Source: Takakia lepidozioides
Lineage: Eukaryota; Streptophyta; Takakiopsida; Takakiales; Takakiaceae
DNA length: 60,000 nt
NCBI GenBank assembly: GCA_030704615.1
Contig: CM060732.1
Span: 47,041,053-47,101,052, forward strand
Direction: 5' to 3'
This document shows, piece by piece, positions 45,985 to 55,529 of the stretch; positions within the stretch are counted from its first letter, which is position 1, and every line of letters begins with the position of its first letter. The notes beneath the pieces were generated by a model. That model ran no database searches and was not told where the DNA came from. It saw nothing but the letters and a program-made list of their open reading frames with translations. Both the position numbers and the translations under genes were made by a program.

Positions 45985-47751
45985 CTATCCAATGCATTGT
46001 GGACATAACCAATCCCCATCTGGAACCATCTCAAGAGGTGGAGTCAAGCACCCCATATGCCAACCTCTAGAGCATCGATCACACACCAGCATGGTGGCTG
46101 CCCCTTTAGCAGACCCACACAACATGCACCTCAAACTTGCAGATACCACTGCCAGGTTTGGGTCAATCCTGCCATCGACATTCGGAAGGTGACATGGCGC
46201 ACAATTACGCACATGGTCCTTCCAAGTTATGCCATCCCGACCCTCCAAGACCAAGACGCCTGAGGGCAAGACCTCTCGAACCCTCAAAATAACACGTCCT
46301 GCAGTCACATCCAGGGTCGTAGGAGCAGTCTGCTGCAGATAGACATAGTCACCAGGGTTGAATCTCCGAACCCCAGGACGATAGCCCCCACCACGTATGG
46401 TAGCATACCTCAACGTATCACGGTGTTGTGCAATGGCAAGGTTCTCGAAAGCCATGGGCATGACTCTCTTGAACAACTCTGCACGCTGCTCACATGCACG
46501 TGCCCACACGTCCGGATCGTCAAGGTTAAGAACTGTAGCAGCTTCTCTGCGAATGGATGTAGGCAAATCCGGCTCTCGGCCAAAGAGAAGAAAGTATGGT
46601 GAGAAAGAGGCAAGTGATGCTTGCTTGCTGAACCTGTAGCCCATGGCTAACCAGGGTAACTGAAGGTCCCAATCTCCTAGGTGTCCCTTCTGCAAGCCAT
46701 ACTTGCGCAAACCCCTCTTTACTGTCTGAACAACTCTCTCTGCCAAGCCATCGGCTTCAGGATGATCCCGAGAAGTGGTGCGGTGGTCTATCAAGGCCTT
46801 GTCACACAAAGCCTGAAACTCCCCCAAGAACTCTCTCCCTTGGTCCGTGAGTACCTCAGCTGGAGCACCGAACCGGCTAAGCACACAATCCAGGAATGCA
46901 TACGCAGCTCCCTCACTAGCCTTATCAGGCAATGGAACCAATTCAATCCATTTGGAGAAGTGCTCCACCATCACCAACACGTACTTGTTGTGGCGCATGG
47001 TCAGTGGCAACGGCCCTGCGAAGTCAAGACTCCACCTGTAGCCCAATCCCATGATCGGAAGAGGGTGCAATTGTGGCGTAGGGGCGTTGAATGAAGCACG
47101 CACCCTGTCACACACCATGCACCTAGCCACAAATTGTTGCACCTCTGTGTGCATACCACGCCACCAATACTGCCCCTGCAGTAGACTATGAGTGCGTCGC
47201 ACCCCAAAATGCCCCAACTCCTCATGGGCATGCCGCACTAACCGTGCCCGCTGTGTTGGGTGAGGCACAATCCTCACTCGACCATCCTCCCACACTCGGA
47301 GCAGGTGTGTCCCCTCCCACCTGAACCTCTTGGCTCGTTGTAGGATCCGATCCCTCTCCTTGGCAGTCATAGTGGCTGCCGTGTCTCCACTGCGGAGGTA
47401 GTCCAACACAACTGAATCCTCATGTATATCTTTGGCGCCACCCTGCTCATTGCTGGCCTCAGGGTCCTCAGACACTTGATCTACAGTCATCCCTGTTGTA
47501 GGTCCAACCTGGCCTTCCGCTGCCAAGATACACAGAAATGCAGATGCATGCCATCCGGGCACCATCTCCTCGTCTGTCTCACCATGCCACCGAGCTCCAG
47601 TGTCATCCTGCTGGCTCGTGCATGGATTGCGACTCAACCCATCTGCATTTCGATTGATCAAACCCGGTCGATGCACCACCTGAAAGTCATACTCTTGAAG
47701 GATGAGTGCCCACCGTGCAAGCTTCCCCGTAAGCTTGTCTGACTCCATCAA
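45985..47751 (-). CDS. RNase H end, integrase and C-terminal PHD finger
   Basis: This 588-residue frame starts within the end of RNase H (SDKLTGKLARWALILQEYDF). The integrase zinc domain follows (HEELGHFGVRRTHSLL, then CMVCDRV). The core carries all three catalytic acids: SLDFAGPLPL, LTDQGREFLG and DGLAERVVQ. The next region resembles a GPY/F module (GDYVYLQQTAPTTLDVTAGRVI, then LEGRDGITWKDHVRNCAPC). The C-terminus, about residues 541-587, is a PHD finger with the C4HC3 pattern: CMLCG, CDRC, WHMGC and WLCPQC. In chromoviruses a chromodomain sits here and tethers the integrase to chromatin; a PHD finger could play that part by reading histone H3 tails. The integrase looks intact, but the upstream frame is broken. 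Confidence 0.85.
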   Translation of the reverse strand: MMESDKLTGKLARWALILQEYDFQVVHRPGLINRNADGLSRNPCTSQQDDTGARWHGETDEEMVPGWHASAFLCILAAEGQVGPTTGMTVDQVSEDPEASNEQGGAKDIHEDSVVLDYLRSGDTAATMTAKERDRILQRAKRFRWEGTHLLRVWEDGRVRIVPHPTQRARLVRHAHEELGHFGVRRTHSLLQGQYWWRGMHTEVQQFVARCMVCDRVRASFNAPTPQLHPLPIMGLGYRWSLDFAGPLPLTMRHNKYVLVMVEHFSKWIELVPLPDKASEGAAYAFLDCVLSRFGAPAEVLTDQGREFLGEFQALCDKALIDHRTTSRDHPEADGLAERVVQTVKRGLRKYGLQKGHLGDWDLQLPWLAMGYRFSKQASLASFSPYFLLFGREPDLPTSIRREAATVLNLDDPDVWARACEQRAELFKRVMPMAFENLAIAQHRDTLRYATIRGGGYRPGVRRFNPGDYVYLQQTAPTTLDVTAGRVILRVREVLPSGVLVLEGRDGITWKDHVRNCAPCHLPNVDGRIDPNLAVVSASLRCMLCGSAKGAATMLVCDRCSRGWHMGCLTPPLEMVPDGDWLCPQCIG

Positions 47752-49033
47752 CTAAGCATTCTCCCTCATATGAGCTATACTTAGACTCTGCAGCATTGTT
47801 CGAGCGGCTAGCATAAGCCACTATGAACTCTCTTCCCTCATCATCCACCTGTGTGAGCACCGCTCCAAGCCCCAGCATGCTCCAATCTGTATGCAGCTGA
47901 AAAGGACGCCCCCTGATAGGTCGTCTCAAGATGGGCGCCGAGGTCAACCTCGCCTTGAGCTCTTGAAAAGCTTGTTCTTGCTCATCTTCCCACTGCCACT
48001 CCTGGTCCACCTTGGTCAGCCTGGTTAGAGCCTTTGCAATGGCACTAAATCCCTTAACAAACCGTCTGTAATAGTTTGCTAACCCCATGAAAGCTCGAAC
48101 TCGGCTCACATCCGTGGGGCGTGGAACCTGTGCAATGGACTCTACCTTAGTCTGCTGTACCCCCAATCCTCCAGGATATATCATGTGACCCAGATACTCA
48201 ATCTGGTTGTGGAAAAACTTGCACTTGCCCGGATGTAACTTCAATCCGTGCGTCCTCAAGCGCTCAAATACCCCCTGAAGGTGTCTCTCATGCTCCTCCA
48301 CCGTAGCACTAAAGATGATGATGTCATCTATGTAGCACCGAGCAAACTCCACCCCTGCTAGAATCTTGTCCATGACTCTTTGAAACTCAGCGGGAGCGTT
48401 TTTAAGCCCAAATGGTAAGAACCGCCACTGGTATAGGCAATCCTTCCCGTGCTCGTTGATCCCCCAGAATGCCGTTTTTTGCTTATCCGCCTCCTTGATC
48501 GGCAACTGGTGATATCCGGATCGTAAATCCAACGTGCTAAAGACCTTGGAATGCCCAATGGCATCAAAGATCTCCTCTGGTGTTGGCATGGCATACCTAT
48601 CGGACTTGGTCTGACGATTTACAGGCCGGTAATCACCGCACATACGTCTCTCCGTCCAATTGCCATAGACATCCTTCTTAGCTGGCATCACTGTGGCTGA
48701 AGCATACTCTCCACCAGAGAGCTCCACCAAACCTGCCTCCCAGAGATCTTGAGTCCTCATCTGAATCAAAGACCTCTCCATGTCACTGTATCTATAGGGT
48801 CTCCGAAAGATTGGCGTGTCAGTGGCCAACTCAATACGGATCTCTTGACCTTTCAGTGCTCCCAAGTCCTTCAAACTGAAGGCACAGCAATTCCTATAAG
48901 CCCTCAGGAACCGCCGTATACGTCGTCTCTCTCCTCCGGTGACAATGGGTCCAATGTCAGGCTCCCAATTGTCCTCCGTAACTGCAACCTTAAGTCCAGT
49001 GGGCTTAGAGGTAGAGGACGCGTCCCGTGGTTG
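47687..49033 (-). pseudogene. Reverse transcriptase with RNase H truncated by deletion
   Basis: This frame is continuous with the upstream gag-methyltransferase frame, parted only by a TAG at 49034-49036. RT motifs are complete: RMCGDYRPVNRQT, FSTLDLRSGYHQL, FLPFGLKNAPAEFQRVM, the CYIDDIIIFS form of YxDD, and YLGHMIYPGG. RNase H begins with LHTDWSMLGLGAVLTQ and YASRSNNAAESKYSSYEGECL, then jumps to the end of the domain. Roughly 100 bp that would encode the DHQPL-type active-site block are missing and the frame is lost (V-D-G-V...stop at 47687). RT may be intact, but RNase H is not. Confidence 0.85.
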
Positions 49034-52000
49034 CTATGCTGCAACCTCTTGAGCAGTACCCCCTTCCTGCTCAGTCAATGACAAGGCCTCATCCTGCCCC
49101 ATCGTCTCATCATTGAGAACCTCCTCATCCCGAGAAGAATCCCCAACCTCATCCATCACAGCTGCCTTCGCTGCCAACTCCCTCTGAACCTCGAGCACCT
49201 CCCACATGTGCCATGGATGTCTACACCTCGTGGTCCTCACCGGCTCGGCCCCACTTGCTGCCTGTACCGTCTCGGTAGGCAGAGAGACCGTCAAGGGAAG
49301 TGCACTCCGCACTCTACGTTGCTCAGCCATAGCCAAGCTGACAATCCAAGTCAAGCAATTGAGATCCATTGCTTGTCCCAACACCTGACGACGTGATGCC
49401 TCAGAAAGAGAAGGCACCGCCGTGGTCCCAGTGGAAAACCCCATAGCCCGCTCTCGCTCGTCGGCATTAGGCTCCACTAACTGCTGCAACTGAGCATCCC
49501 ACAAGAGGCCAGGTCCACCATCCCGAAAAGCATGGGATCCTGGGAAGCTGAGCAGTGTAGGTAATGCTGCTCGTGGTTGACCCACCCTGTTGACCACTGC
49601 CAAAGGCGAACGGTCATCGTGTCTCACACGTTGAGACTGCCTTCCTGTGTCCAAAATGCCATCCACGGTGAGGTGTGCTGGCCGCTGCACCCCATCAAAT
49701 GCACGCTTGAGCAGTGCGGGTGGCATCAAGTTAGTCCACCATAGTCGTGGACGATGAGCCCGTGACCCCACTGCAGCTGCATCCAGCAACACTGCGGACC
49801 CAAGCCACGACCGGACTTGATGCACACTGGCCATCACCCTGGCCCAAGAATCACCCATCAGTGGGACATTCTCCAAGATGTATGCTGGAGATACAGCTTG
49901 ATGAAGCTGCAAGCAGCGTAAAATCCGCACCATCTCCCAAAACAGACCCGTCCTCGAGTCTCGCAATCCATTGCCATGCCCGGCTGATGAATGCCCTTGG
50001 CAGGGCCAACCTGCCACTATCAGATCAATGGAGCCAACCTGCTCCAAATCTTGCGCCCCCAACAAGGAAATGTCTGCTGGCAAGGCTTGTTGGTATCCAC
50101 GAACTGCAGACACAGGCAACAAGTCAGGGTACTGCTGTACCAACTGAGCCACATGGCGCAGTGAGACACGTCGTGCAGTCTCATCCCTCTCCACATACAG
50201 GTAACGCCTTACCCGCACACCTGCCTGTAGCACAGCAGCCAATCCAGTGCTGATCCCGCCAAACAAGTCCAGAAGGCAAATGCCTTCATCCGGCCGCTGC
50301 CACACAAGAGGTGTGGTGTCCAATGGCGACAACTGAGGTGGCCCTGGTGCAATCACCGCACTCTCCTCCTCCCCTGACGGTACAAAAGCTTCTTCCCAAG
50401 CTTGTTGCACCCGTCCATCAGCAGCTTGCTGCAAATCCTTGCTCGTACCCCACAACGGAGTGTGAGCAATCATGGCAGGCAACTCCGCCGTACCATGCAT
50501 GTCATCCAGCTCTGCTGGAGGTGGCACATCCTCTGCATGGGCATTGCCTTCCAGCAACTCTCCAGGCCAACTAACGGCAGCTGTGAAGGCGGCTAGTGTT
50601 GGCATCTTGCCCCGCTGGGCAGCTGCAATACCCCCAATGAATGTCACAGGGAGCTGTGCACGGCGACCATCCCCCGACTGCCATCCAGGCCTGTAGGATG
50701 CTGACTCCTCCCAGAAATCCAGGGTGAAGCCCATGGGGTATAACACTGCCCCACCAACGAGGACATCGTAAGAGACCGCGTCTGTCACAATGGCCTTGGC
50801 TCGCATCACTGAGCCATCTACAGGATGATCCGGCTGCAGTCTAATAGCCAACTGATGTCGTGTCATGCCGCGAGCCTGCTCTGATCCTCCCAGAGATGTA
50901 TGTATCTGGAAAGGACAAGGCTCCATATCCGCCTCCATGAGGCCCAAACCTGCAATAGCAGCTCTGCCCAACATCAGTGGCTGAGCTCCTGAGTCCAACA
51001 AGACCCGCAGTGGCCGGTACTTCTTGCCTGCCGGTCCACTCAAAGTGAAAATGCCTCCCTGGTTGTCTAACAAGACAACTCCAGGTGTCACCATGGCGCG
51101 CTCAATGGCTGGCCTAGCTGGCAGCTCCGTCAACCTGGCAGCTGCAACTTGCCATGGCGCAGCTGTGGCAGTCTTGACCCTCAAATCCGAGGATCCCTCT
51201 GCCACTACACCTTCCACTAACTCCGCAGAAGATGAAGTGACCTCCCCACTCTCACAGAGTGTTGCTGCTAGTCTGAACACTGCAGCTGGTCTCACCCCCG
51301 GCGTCGCAATCATTGTTGCCGAGAACAGTGGGGCCTGACACACAGAGGTGGCTGCCCCCAATAACACACCGGCCGCACTAGCCTTGGCAGCAGGAGTCAA
51401 TGCTGCACGTGTGGCTCTCCCCAATGGCATAGTAACCTCCGCCTCGGTAACAGTCGGGCGAGAACTAGGTGCCATGGATGGCGTCGACACAGTCTCCGCC
51501 AATGTGAATGACTGAGGAAGCCTTGCCTGACGGCTTGCCTCCCCACGCTGTGGATCCAATTCCACCTCTGCACCTCGTGGCTCAGGAACTCGTGCTGCTC
51601 CTCGAGTCACGGCTGCAGCAGACTCCACCTGCTCTAGTGGTAGTGCTGCTCCGCACATAAATCCCATGCCTCCCATATCTCCTCCCTCAGGAGCAGGAGG
51701 TGGACCATCCCGTCTGGGAGCCGGTACCGCCTGAGCTATAGCCATGGCAGCGAGCCTCTGCTCTAGCTGCTGAAGCCGGTTGGCCATGCCTTGATCAACG
51801 CCCTGACCTCCGCGTCCTTGGCCATGTTGAGCTTGCCCTTGGCCTGCACCTCGTGCCCGACCACCTCGTCCTCTCTGGGCTGGTCCACCTCGCCCCCGGC
51901 CACCATTGTTCCCTTGGAACTGGCCTGGGCGCAACTCAGGATGCAAGTCATAACACTGGGCATCTCCATGCCCATACTTGCCACAATGCCCACACTGCAA

Positions 52001-52405
52001 CTGTGCAGGCTGTGCTTGTGCCGGCCTTCTGCCACTCTCTGGGCAATCTCTCTTGACATGGGGTCCTCCACATGTCCAACATATCACCCCTGGTTGTTGT
52101 TGGCCTGCAAAAGATGCCACGGGCCTCTGCACCTGAGGTCCCCTGTAAGCTCCATGGAACTTGGGCTGGGCAACCTTGCCCCCCTGACCACGCTGTTGGG
52201 CAGTCCCTTGTGCTTGTGGGCTGACAGCTGTGCCCCGTACAGGCATGTCCTTGCCAAATCCAATTGTAACAACTCGCTCCTCCACCATGTTGAGCTCAAT
52301 CCGCTCAGCCAGCAAAAACACATCTGCTAATGTGGGTTGGGCTGCTTGTAACAGGGTTGCATCTCGCACCCTTCTCTTGAGCTCTTGTCCAGAATTCCAT
52401 ACCAA
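49034..52405 (-). CDS. Gag C-terminus, zinc knuckles, protease and C5 cytosine DNA methyltransferase
   Basis: This is a frame of about 1,120 residues. It begins in the Gag fold (QELKRRVRDATLLQAAQPTLADVF), followed by two CCHC knuckles (CWTCGGPHVKRDC, CGHCGKYGHGDAQC) and a Gly/Gln-rich then Ala-rich spacer. The aspartic protease is at about 465-560 (VLLDSGAQPLMLGRAA). A C5 methyltransferase spans about 703-1035. It has motif I LLDLFGGISTGLAAV, motif IV AGWPCQGHSSAG with the catalytic Cys, motif VI YILENVPLM, motif VIII RPRLWWTNL, and a motif IX/X region RERAMGFS...QVLGQAMDLN. The DLFGG and GWPCQ forms resemble the DNMT3-like group. All key residues are present, so it may be active. Its product could methylate the element's own DNA copies, as proposed for other retrotransposon DNMTs. 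The frame ends at a TAG with RT in the same frame beyond it. Confidence 0.9.
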   Translation of the reverse strand: MVWNSGQELKRRVRDATLLQAAQPTLADVFLLAERIELNMVEERVVTIGFGKDMPVRGTAVSPQAQGTAQQRGQGGKVAQPKFHGAYRGPQVQRPVASFAGQQQPGVICWTCGGPHVKRDCPESGRRPAQAQPAQLQCGHCGKYGHGDAQCYDLHPELRPGQFQGNNGGRGRGGPAQRGRGGRARGAGQGQAQHGQGRGGQGVDQGMANRLQQLEQRLAAMAIAQAVPAPRRDGPPPAPEGGDMGGMGFMCGAALPLEQVESAAAVTRGAARVPEPRGAEVELDPQRGEASRQARLPQSFTLAETVSTPSMAPSSRPTVTEAEVTMPLGRATRAALTPAAKASAAGVLLGAATSVCQAPLFSATMIATPGVRPAAVFRLAATLCESGEVTSSSAELVEGVVAEGSSDLRVKTATAAPWQVAAARLTELPARPAIERAMVTPGVVLLDNQGGIFTLSGPAGKKYRPLRVLLDSGAQPLMLGRAAIAGLGLMEADMEPCPFQIHTSLGGSEQARGMTRHQLAIRLQPDHPVDGSVMRAKAIVTDAVSYDVLVGGAVLYPMGFTLDFWEESASYRPGWQSGDGRRAQLPVTFIGGIAAAQRGKMPTLAAFTAAVSWPGELLEGNAHAEDVPPPAELDDMHGTAELPAMIAHTPLWGTSKDLQQAADGRVQQAWEEAFVPSGEEESAVIAPGPPQLSPLDTTPLVWQRPDEGICLLDLFGGISTGLAAVLQAGVRVRRYLYVERDETARRVSLRHVAQLVQQYPDLLPVSAVRGYQQALPADISLLGAQDLEQVGSIDLIVAGWPCQGHSSAGHGNGLRDSRTGLFWEMVRILRCLQLHQAVSPAYILENVPLMGDSWARVMASVHQVRSWLGSAVLLDAAAVGSRAHRPRLWWTNLMPPALLKRAFDGVQRPAHLTVDGILDTGRQSQRVRHDDRSPLAVVNRVGQPRAALPTLLSFPGSHAFRDGGPGLLWDAQLQQLVEPNADERERAMGFSTGTTAVPSLSEASRRQVLGQAMDLNCLTWIVSLAMAEQRRVRSALPLTVSLPTETVQAASGAEPVRTTRCRHPWHMWEVLEVQRELAAKAAVMDEVGDSSRDEEVLNDETMGQDEALSLTEQEGGTAQEVAA

Positions 52406-53235
52406 AACTGGATTGCCTGAGCTTCAGTAACCCCTTGGGTCACACTTATCAAGCGCCTCATACGAGTGTACGCCTCTCGCAGGCTCTCACTGGGTTTGCG
52501 CTGGAAGTCTTGCAAACTTCGCAGCTTCTCTGTCCGTACACCTTGGTAGTTCCTCCGCAACTCCTGGAAGAACTCCACCACCGGGTTGAATCTAGGCACA
52601 TGTGTTGTAGTTGTGGCAGGAGGAGTAGTAGCACCTTTTGAACTGGTACCACCTGCAGAAGTACCAGCACTATCTGCTCCACTACTAGTGCTGGCAGTGG
52701 GAGCTATTGGTACTGATGCAGCTACTGGTCGCGTCGTGCCTCGAGTAATGGAGACGTAGTCAGGTGACCAATACATCCTCCACTCCTCAATCTCTGCTTC
52801 ATGTCCTCGCCTGAACTCGTGGTAATCGTCCATAGGCGGGCCTTCCAAATGCTGGAACAATCCCTTCCACGCCATGAATGGGGTGAATAGCTGTGGATTG
52901 CGCATCTGCTGCAAATCACACCAGCTGTCGAACTCCTGGATAAAGTCATCCAACTCGATTGTGCCCACAGCTCCAGAGTACCTACAAGGCCCCTTGGTAG
53001 CTCCATACATCTCCTCCATGTCGTCCCACAACAATGGCGAATGAAAGTGCACACCTGTTGATGAAGCCTCCGAGTCTGTGTCTGACTCTACAGTAATTGA
53101 GGGTGGCGGTGAAGGTGGTCTGAACCGAATACCTCGTCTTGTGAACCCACTCTCACTATTACTGCCTGTAGCCGTACTCCCCTCAAAACCCTTGGGTAAC
53201 TCCGTAATGACACTCACAATGTGCACCTCCTCCAC
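52327..53235 (-). pseudogene. gag: Gag N-terminal part of insertion B, frameshifted
   Basis: This 302-codon frame starts at GTG 53235 or nearby; no upstream ATG is in frame. An acidic, Ser/Pro-rich N-terminus is followed by a Gag fold: WCDLQQMRNPQLFTPFMAWKGLFQHLEG, then FFQELRRNYQGVRTEKLRSLQDFQRKPSESLREAYTRM with the typical WYGIL. At ILD (about 52390) it should continue as QELKRR, which lies in the next frame beginning 52405. One base is missing, or a -1 frameshift is programmed. No clear slippery heptamer is visible. Confidence 0.75.
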
Positions 53236-53243
53236 GTGACACT

Positions 53244-53261
53244 ATAAGGCTCTAGTACTAA
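53244..53261 (-). other. Primer-binding-site-like sequence
   Basis: On the minus strand TTAGTACTAGAGCCTTAT resembles the plant initiator-Met primer site (TTGGTATCAGAGCC) with four mismatches. It lies just upstream of gag, where such a site would be. The LTR defined by the target duplication is 3.5 kb further right, so either the region between was inserted or this is chance. Confidence 0.35.
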
Positions 53262-53754
53262 TCTAATAGTGACACGGGTGGGCACCTGTTGCAGTCTAAG
53301 GGTCATATCCCAATGGCTCAGGGCACCTGCACCTGCATCCACCGCAAGAACTCCTATGGTTGGCTGGTCATCAACCCAGCCTCACCATAGAAGAAACACT
53401 GGTGGTCTTGCTGGTCATCACTCCAGCCTCACCACCGACAGCATACTCTAGGATTGACCGGTGATCAAATCCGGCCTAATCCCTATGAAAGCAAGCGCCC
53501 ACACAAAACCAACATGGCGCACAGTCAAGCATGCAGGTGTTGGGGGGGATCCAAACACAAGAAATGAAAACATCAACACCCCCACACCAAAATCCAGCTG
53601 CAATGCTGATCCTGCAGAATAGCCCAGCCCAAAACCCCGGACTGACTGGCCTCCACCAAGAGAGGCTTTGGCAACTACAAGTACAAGGTAATGAAAATAG
53701 TACAGAGATGGAGGGGAAGAATAGAAGCCCGACCAAGCAAGATCTAATCCTGAT
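53262..53754. other. Non-coding spacer upstream of gag
   Basis: It contains a short imperfect repeat (GGTCATCAACCCAGCCTCACCA / GGTCATCACTCCAGCCTCACCA, about 53365-53440) and no credible gene. Confidence 0.4.
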
Positions 53755-54504
53755 CTATGCTATCAACTGCCAGACTTCTCTCAAAGTGCCTCGCTCTGCA
53801 TGATGGTAAGGTGTAGGAGGTATATCTATGTCCAGAAACCTGCCACTAACCTTGTCCCAAGCTACAGTAGCTCGCTCTAACCAACCCTCCTCCTCTTTCT
53901 GCCAGGTAGAGACAAAGCAATACTCCCCTATCTCCCGCTCACTGAACACTAAAGAAAACAAAGGTAGGGTCTGATAGTCTCTCAACTCGAAAGCTTTGAG
54001 ACGGTTGCGGGTGTCCTCATTGCGAATGACTGCATCTCCTTCACGCACAACAAACATGTCATTGCTGATGAACCCCCGCTCGTGGTTGCCCTGTGCAGAG
54101 CGTATCCGGCTGCAACCATGTCTGATTGCACAAACCTGTGTAGCTCCTGCTCCTCTGCTCCAGTACACCACGGCCTTGTGGCTAAACACCTTGGTCCCCG
54201 GGGCTGTCTTTGGCTGTGTTCCAAGCCTAGCTTTCACCCACTTTGGTATTTCACCTACAGCTGCAGAACTGCTGGCTCCAACAGAGTTCTGACTGTCCAA
54301 GGCGATATTGAGGCCCTCAATGCCAACTACAGCAGTCTGTTGTCTACTGCTAATGCCTGACTCCCAGTATGCAATCAACTCGTCCAACTGTTCTCCACTA
54401 AAATCAGTCTGAGTTCCTTGGGAAACATAAATCCTGTCCCCTTGTGTGCACAGACTAAGAGAAGAGACCTGCCCTTCAATTACGTCCTCATTTCCCCCAG
54501 CCAT
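53755..54504 (-). CDS. ORF of unknown function upstream of gag (249 aa)
   Basis: This frame begins at an ATG (MAGGNEDVIEGQV) and is uninterrupted. It contains evenly mixed residues, with segments such as WVKARLGTQPKTAPGTKVFSH, ERGFISNDMFVVREGDAVI, and FSEREIGEYCFVSTWQKEEEGW. I recognise no family. It is in the same sense as the retrotransposon genes and ends 520 bp before gag, so it may be an accessory ORF carried by the element. A captured host exon is also possible. Confidence 0.5.
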   Translation of the reverse strand: MAGGNEDVIEGQVSSLSLCTQGDRIYVSQGTQTDFSGEQLDELIAYWESGISSRQQTAVVGIEGLNIALDSQNSVGASSSAAVGEIPKWVKARLGTQPKTAPGTKVFSHKAVVYWSRGAGATQVCAIRHGCSRIRSAQGNHERGFISNDMFVVREGDAVIRNEDTRNRLKAFELRDYQTLPLFSLVFSEREIGEYCFVSTWQKEEEGWLERATVAWDKVSGRFLDIDIPPTPYHHAERGTLREVWQLIA

Positions 54505-54959
54505 GCAAGGAGTACATCCACCAATTTGTCTCTCATATAAACCAGCACAGGTTCTAGAAACAGAATTGTGGATCTTTCATGGCACACTCACACTCTAAAA
54601 ATTCCATAGATTTTTAGCAGAGTCCTAAAAACAAAAACCAGGTCTAGATTGGTAGATTTCCCCTTTCTGCAGCTATTCCCCCAAAAACTGAGTCAAACGG
54701 AGTCCATCTGACAAAGTTATGACCAATCAGGCTCTAAATCATTTAAATTAGATCAAAAGGTTTTTATTTTTATTTTTTTATTTTTTTATTTTATTTTTAA
54801 CACCAAAATGTTCCCGCCATTACAACCTGTTCCCAGGTTACCTATGGGTTCCTGAGGCCGTTCATGTAGTTCTCACAGGTTCCCTTACCAATGTCCACAG
54901 AGCTTGAGCTGCCAAAACAAAACGGGATCTTTGCACCACGGCCAAGGAAGGGGCCGCAG
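54505..54959. other. Non-coding region with AT-rich tract
   Basis: No gene is seen. A T-rich tract (ATTTTTATTTTTTTA type, about 54762-54800) lies between the unknown ORF and the captured kinesin fragment. It would read as an A-rich run in the element's sense. Confidence 0.4.
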
Positions 54960-55109
54960 CAAGCCGCGTGCATGCCATTGTTGTCGCCATCTCTTTCCCG
55001 CTTCCTCACCTAGCCCAAGCTTGCAAACTCTGAGTGGGCTCTATTGCGAGTTTCTCCTCGCCGAGCAGATGCCAGCACAGCGACGGCAGATCGAACGGAC
55101 GGCCAATCT

Positions 55110-55412
<303 letters not shown>

Positions 55413-55529
55413 ATTTGGTGTCCGCCAGACTTGTGCTTCCTGGCCCCAGCCGAATAGAGAGAACGCTGCCCCAACAATTGTAGACTTCCGCTTCGCTTAT
55501 TTGAAGACGATGCTTGGCAAAATCTTATC

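Noticed and set aside
52327-52405. Programmed -1 frameshift in the gag overlap of insertion B
   Set aside because: No canonical slippery heptamer is visible near the overlap, and a single-base loss explains it equally well. It is left as undecided and not reported as a recoding site.
53262-54900. A long 5' LTR for insertion B immediately right of the primer-site-like sequence at 53244
   Set aside because: No matching copy exists at the left end of the element, while the 56724-57042 repeat matches the left LTR and is followed by the target duplication.
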